Shown here piece after piece: positions 49,101 through 56,263 of a DNA stretch of 64,000 nucleotides (position 1 is its first letter; every line of letters begins with the position of its first letter). Origin of the DNA: Rutpela maculata (lineage: Eukaryota; Arthropoda; Insecta; Coleoptera; Cerambycidae); the NCBI GenBank assembly GCA_936432065.2, contig OW386287.2, positions 1,116,001 through 1,180,000 of the forward strand, written 5' to 3'. The notes beneath the pieces are model-generated. The model was not told the origin of the DNA, made no database searches, and saw only the letters and a program-made list of their open reading frames with translations. The position numbers and the translations under genes were made by a program.

Positions 49101-52100
49101 AAGTCAACGTATCGGTGTAAATGTATTAGCGAGGAACGGATAAGAAAATTTTCGCCGGATGCGGAAACAAGAACGGAACTAATTTCAGCAAATCGTCACG
49201 CTACGTTTCTATTTTTAGGTATATGCGACTCTAAATTAATCCTTTTAGTCCAGTCAACGGAGCGCTAAAATGACCAAAATCTCTAACTTGAGTGCTAATG
49301 AATGGATTTTGATGAAATCTTGCGCAATGTGTTTGTAATGGCGTTAATAAAAAAGTTACAAAAAGATTAGAGTGGGAAATGATCGGAAGGGGTAGAAAAC
49401 TTACGGGTTCCGTAACTTATAGAATTAGGTCAAAAATGGAAAAAAAAAACAATGTATTTACCTTTTTCCGGCCCAAAATAAGATGTTTTACTCTTGTGAA
49501 TTTTTTCGAAAAATCCATATTTTTCGAGATATGGCCACTCGAAGATTCCTGAAAATGGGGGAGGGAAAATGTAAAAGTTGAAAAAAAAATCTGAAAAAAT
49601 TCAGGTGAATGTTGCATCGAAATACAAGATTTTTTTTTATTTGCAACTTTTCTGTAAAGTGCGTTTTCACCGAGTTTTTCCGGAAAAACATGAAAAACTA
49701 CCCCCATCTTTGACATTGTAGCGCTTTAAAAATATATAATATACAAATTTGAAAAATCAGACGTATGCATTGAGGCCTTCTAAACATTTTTTGTCTTGGA
49801 ATTTGTTTGTAACTTGCTAAATTTTCGAGTTACAGGAAAATTAGCAAGCTACAATAAAATTCCAAGAAACAAAAAATGTTCAGAAGGCTTCAGTGCATAC
49901 GTCTGAATTTTTTCAAATTTTTAAATTACATATTTTTAAAGCGCTACAATTTCACACAGAAAGGGGTAGTATTGTAAGTCTTGTATTTTGATGATTAATA
50001 CATTCACCTGAATTTTTTCAGAATTTTTTTCAACTTTTAAATTTTTCCTCCTCCACTTTTAGGAATTTTCGAGTAGCCATATCTCGAAAAATATGCATTT
50101 TCCTGAAATCGATCGGCAATGTCTATATTTTCGGTGCGATTTCAGATCGAAAAATGCACAATTCCAGTAGTTTAGTCCGTTGCTAAAAAACTGTTAGAAA
50201 ACAGGCCGAAAAAGTTCCGTTGCCAAGCAACGATCAACAAAACCGTACGGGAACGTTACTTTCCCGGCCTAGGCCGGGAAAGAATAACATTCCCGTACGG
50301 TTTTTAATGTATATTTTAGACAGTACATAAATACATGCAGAGAAACCAACTCCACATTAAAATTGCATTTATTAGTAAGCAGTTAGATTGTAATGAAGAA
50401 ATGTTATGCATGAATACAAATTCCTTAATTTATAATATTATTGATTGTGATTTCAGAAAAAATAGTATGTGTACTTCGGTGTGAAAGCACATTCCCGGAC
50501 TTCGATTCTTGTTGGCCTCGGCTAACGCCTCGGCCAACAATTTGCATCGTCGTCCGGGAATGCATTACTTTCACACCTAAATACACAATATACTATTTTC
50601 GAAAAAATTCACAAGAGTAAAAACATTTTATTTTGGACCAAAAAAGGTAAACATATTCTTTTCATATTTGACCTAATTACGGAACCCATGATAATACGTC
50701 ATTACAAACACATTGCACAAAGTATCATCAAAACCATTCATTATAGCACTCAAGTATACTATAGCATGTCCTAAATTATTTCAGTTCATTAGTAAAATGT
50801 ATCTGCATCTGAAAGTATTCTGTATTGTATAATTTCCTTATGACGTAAACAGAAATTTTATAGTTTTATATATAAGATATCTACTGGTAATTGCGGTGAG
50901 GTTTTCCTTTTTATATACTGTGTTAGAACATGTCTCACACAGGCTCGACAATATTTATATCTGGGAAATTGCTTGACTTTGCCCATAAATAAAATTATAT
51001 CCTACTTACTCTGTTCGTGAAGATGCAGGCTATTTTGATTATAGCTTGTCTTACTTGCAACATTACAATGTGTAACTTTCTAGTAGTATTGGAGAAATGT
51101 TAATCTATGTAGCAAGCTAAGTTCTAACAACTTCAATAATGAATTTTCTTTGCTATATTTTAACGCATTAGCACGTTGTAAAAATGATGTCGACACACAA
51201 ACCATAAGTAACTCGAATGTAACGTTGCTGTATTGTTATAGCGAATAATTTATCGAAATATTTAAATTGTTCATAAAGTGTTTCTTTCTGTCAGGTAAAG
51301 TGGAAGGCTCATTATTCCAGTGAAATTAAACGAGTTATCGGAAATACATACAAATTTATTTCAAAACAAATTTTGTGTTACAAAAGTTTGAAACAAGTCA
51401 AATCTTAAAGCTAACATTGAAGTATTTTAAAAAAAATTTCACACATACACAAGCTGAAAACTGTAAATAAAATAAAATAATTTAAATATATAAAAGATGC
51501 AGGGAGGAACAGGTAACAAGTAAATTGTTATATTGATCTCAAATATTCATCAACGGTGTAAGGTTCAATGTTACAGATGTACTTAAAAACTTCTTTTCTA
51601 AACTTTGTGAAATATGAAATCATTTTTATATCTCTAGGTAGATGGTTATAAAGATATATGCATGCAAAGTGTGGTCCTTTTTTAGTCAAAGATAAAGTAT
51701 GTGCGGGATAATTGTAATCATGAGCTCTTCTCGTGACATACTCATAGCAAATTAGGTTATACTTAAATTTATCTGGATGTTTCCTCAAAAATAAAATACA
51801 ATGAAATATATAAATTCCCGGTAAAGTTAGCAGGTTGTTTTTCCGAAAAACTTCTCTACAACTGTTAATTAAATTCATCTTGAATATTATACGGATAGCT
51901 TTCTTTGTTCAGAATAGGAAGTGTTCCCAAAATAATATGACACCATATTTTAGGACCGAATAGAAATTTTTGAAGTATATTGCTTTTATAATGGTGTAGG
52001 CTACATACTTAGCCAAGACATGCAAGGCATAACAAACTCATGAAAGTTGGTTATCAGCATGAGAGTTCCAGGTTAAATTGGAATCGAAGTAGATTCCTAG

Positions 52101-55100
52101 GAACTTTGTAGAGTTCGTTTACACTTGTAGAAACCTTGATTATATTACCTTATTTGGAACTGTTAGTCTGTTATGATTTGTTCTAAAAAACATGCACTGA
52201 GTTTTGTTAGCGTTTAATACTAAATTATTATTAACATACCAATTATCCAATTGGCACAACTGTGTGTCACTTAGAGACACAGTTGTTTCAACAGTTTTCC
52301 CTTTAATTAAAATATTATTGTCATCAGCACAACTTGTCATGATATTGTCAGGATTAGTGATAGCATTTGATAGGTCGTTAACAAATATTATAAATAAAAG
52401 TGGTGGATACTGCCCCGAGGGACGCCCATACTCGTAAACACACGGTCTGAGAGAACCTCCAAGGCACCATTCCTGATAACCACACTCTGAGACCGATTCA
52501 TTAAGTGAGATGATTCTGCGGTGCCCCTTACACCATATTGAAACATTTTATACATAATATCTAAATAATATTTTCTAACATTCAATATGAAAAACAAGAA
52601 AATAACCATTCTTTCTATATACTGATGATCTAAATCTGATCATGCTGGTATATTATAAAAAATCTCTCTTACTCTACTGTAAAGAAATTTTAAAATAAAG
52701 TTAAACGTCAAACCACAAATCTACAACTTAACGTTTCTGAAACGAAGAAAGCTAGGCAACTTTAATTGTTTTGAATACACGCTTTTGATTTGGCTATATG
52801 CCAAATTGAAATAATGTTACTTTTTAAAACTTTCTACTTTTTTTCTCTGTTGCTGTAAACATATGCTTTACGTTCAAAAAATTTTAAAAGAACAGTACAG
52901 TTTTTTTCAAAGATGGGTAATAGTATGTTGTGTATTTAGGTGTGAAAGCAATACATTCCCGGACGATGATGCAAATTGTTAGCCGAGGCCAACAAGCATT
53001 GAAGTCCGGGAATGTGCTTTTACACCGAATTACACATACTATTTTTTCTACAATCACAATCAATATTGTTATAAATTAAGAAATTTGTATTAATCCATAA
53101 CATTTCTTCATTACAATCTAACTGCCGGGAAAGTAATATTCCCGTAGCTTTTGTACATCCTGCCCTTTTTATGTTTCCGTAAATATTATATTGCAATTTT
53201 CCTCTATCCTCTTCTTGCACTGAGAGACTTTATTAACATTTTATTTTAAACTCACCATATATGACATCAAAGATCTAACTTTCTATTATACAGACTTCCC
53301 TTTGGCTTCCAGATACGTCCAGCAAACAGCAAATTCTCCAGTAGACATGAGGGTGGGAATCCACACAGGAGCCGTCCTAGCCGGGGTTTTAGGCCAAAGG
53401 CAGTGGCAGTTCGACGTTTACTCTAAGGACGTCGAATTAGCCAACAAAATGGAGAGCAGCGGCCTGCCTGGGTGAGACACACTTTTATTATTTGTTTTAG
53501 TTGCGCCTGGGAGGGAATTTGAATTAAATTAAAATCGACACTTGGCTTCATTTCAATCTCCAGGGGTAATGCGGCATATTAGACTCATTTTGAGGAGTTT
53601 CCCAGCTAAACTAGATTGGGATAGATGGGAATAATTAAAATAAGAGAACTCGAGAATATTCGTAGTGGGATTATATTCGTTTATAACGAGGTTTTGTGTT
53701 TATTTCGCTTGGTAGCTTGCTATTATGCGGGTTACTTGTAGTTATTTACTAATTTCTGCGTCGCTTAAATATTTAGAACCGTTAAGTGGAAATTCAGCTA
53801 TCAGATACTTATATACATTATTATCCTTGGATAATAACGCATATTTCTCTCCCTTATTTTGATACTAGCTGTTTTTTTTTATAATTTGAGACTGTTTTGA
53901 ATTTCTTTGCTGATGTGACCAAAACTATGTTAACCTTGCCACCCTCTCCGTTTTTAACAAGTGATCTTTTAAAGAAAGAATTTAATAAAAACAAATGGGT
54001 GAGAAATCAACCTAACCCCTTGCCTGCACGAGAAAGATATTTTTTGCTCAGGCGACCACTCAAAATTTCATTTGCTGTAAATTTACTTAATGAACAATGT
54101 TTTGTACGGCGCACAGTGATGGAAAATTGAAACAATTCGAGCTACGTGGCAATTTCAATCGTACAGCAATACACTGTTTTAAATTCTTCTTGGAATAACA
54201 TGTATTTTATGGAGGAAGTGCGGAAAATGTGAAATTTGGTTGTTAGGTGTTTTCATAAATCGGAGAAAGAACCATTAGTCGTAGCATGGAAGTACCTAAA
54301 TCCGAGAAAATCAGTATCTACGAAGCTAAAAAAAAAAATAATAATGCGATTGAGGTTGAAGAGTAGAAGAAACTAATCTCATAGGCTTATTACTGCGTCA
54401 AGGTAGCAATCTTCAAAAGGGTTGGGTTTTTTTATTTCTTGTTTTTATATGAAATACATGTTATTCCAAGGAGAATAAAGAAAAATGTATTGCTGTACGA
54501 TTGAATTTGCCGCGCGGCTCGAATTGGTCCCATTTTCCATCACTGTGTGGCGCACCGTTTACGAAATAATCGTAAGAAACTTCACGAATGATTCTATTTG
54601 TGTTTTTTAAAATTTAAGATATGAGAAGCCACTCTTCGGGGGACAATCCGAAGGATATTTCGATATTTGATTTTTAGGAATTTGCAAGTATACTCATATG
54701 AAATATGAAAACTTTATAACTTAGTTCACTCAAGAACTCTAATTAAAAAAAAAATAACATTTCTATTAAAATTTACCTATAACATTATTATTTAGATTTA
54801 TATTTACACTTAATATTTCGTAAATATAATGAATTATAAAATTGTGTGTGATGTCGAGTGCCGCTCTGTCATCATATTTTCGCCATATAGACGACGTAAC
54901 CTTCTGCTATCGAACTAATCCATTATTGACGTCGACTTAAATGATATTCAAGACATCTAAAATAAATTGCTGACATGTTTGCGTTACTGTTACTTCAATT
55001 TCCTATTCTTATTTAAATTCGTTATAATAACATATGTCGACGTAAATCCTTCAATTTTTCTTTAGTTTCCTTTTGCCAAGGGACTATGATGTTTAATTAA

Positions 55101-56225
55101 TCATAATATTACTGTAAATTTTTTATAGTATTAACTACGTTTCATAAGTAATTTCATTTAAAAATCACAGACGTATGTCTATATATCTAATTTATTTATA
55201 ACATCAACGTACGCTATATTTATGTGTGCGTTCACTGAGATTAAAATTATTTTCGGATTTTTGATTACTAGCCAGGAATGAAGGATGAATGACAAATTTC
55301 ACCGTGACGTCATTCTATTTGTTGATGTGTAATTTTTGTTTACGTGTATATTTTGAGCTGTGACTGCGATGAAAATGTTAACATTTCACAACCAGTATAA
55401 CATTATTTTTGGTTTTCTTTCTTGAGAGAGAATGTATGGACAAGATTTTGTAAAAGCCCAAAGCGATAACACTTCAAATATTATCGCATTTATGCTTATG
55501 ATGTACAAGGATGGATGGATGAATGTTGTAACAACACGAAAATTAGAGAGATCAAAGCAGGAATCTAAGTAATATATTTTTAGAAACTGTGACACTTCCA
55601 TCAAAAGTTCTAAGAAACAAAATTAAAGGTAATTAACCAATCTTTAAAATGATTTTTTGTTTGTTTCTACATCGCAAAAAAAACCGCTGCCCAAGGAATC
55701 ACTACTTCCACATCCAGATTCTCTATCCAAGTCACTCATAACGAAAAAACTTTGTATGTGAAAATAATTGTTTATGGAACTTTAATAATATTATATTTGA
55801 AACCCATAAAACGATACCCCACATCGGTAGTGGGGTGGGGGTGGTGATAGGGGGGTGGCAGTGGGGGGTGGATGAAGTAAAAAAATATTTTGAGATTTCT
55901 GATTCCTGTACATGCACTAAATCACATTTTTTTTTCATCCCCTTTAATAAGGAAGTGGGGGTGGTAATGGGGGTGGCTAATGCCAAAATTTTTTTTGAGA
56001 CCTCAACTTCTCTTGTATATACTAAATACCAATTTTATTGACTCTTACTTGCTTGATTTACCCATTTACCCCAAATTTACCCCAATTTTCCCCCCAACCC
56101 TTCGACGGAACAAGATGAAAATATAATCTAGTTCTAGATCTCGTTAAAGTACATATGTGTACCAAATTTCAAGTCAATATCTCAAACGGTTCCAGAGTAA
56201 ACGTGCGCACAAAAAAAAGTTACAT

Positions 56226-56263
<38 letters not shown>

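Larger units (their letters stand above)
49247..50765. mobile_element. Fold-back element FB4, with an insertion carrying GC hairpins
   Basis: The left arm (49247-49829) is the inverse of 9090-9544 and of its own right arm (49833 onward). Shared blocks are ACAAACACATTGCACAA, CCCAAAATAAGATGTTTTAC, CGAGATATGGCCA.TCGA and AAAAATATATAAT. The centre pairs CAGACGTATGCATTGAGGCC with its inverse (GTGCATACGTCTG). The right arm is split by about 50100-50605. The terminal AGTCCAGTCAACGGAGCGCT is missing at the right end. Confidence 0.75.
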
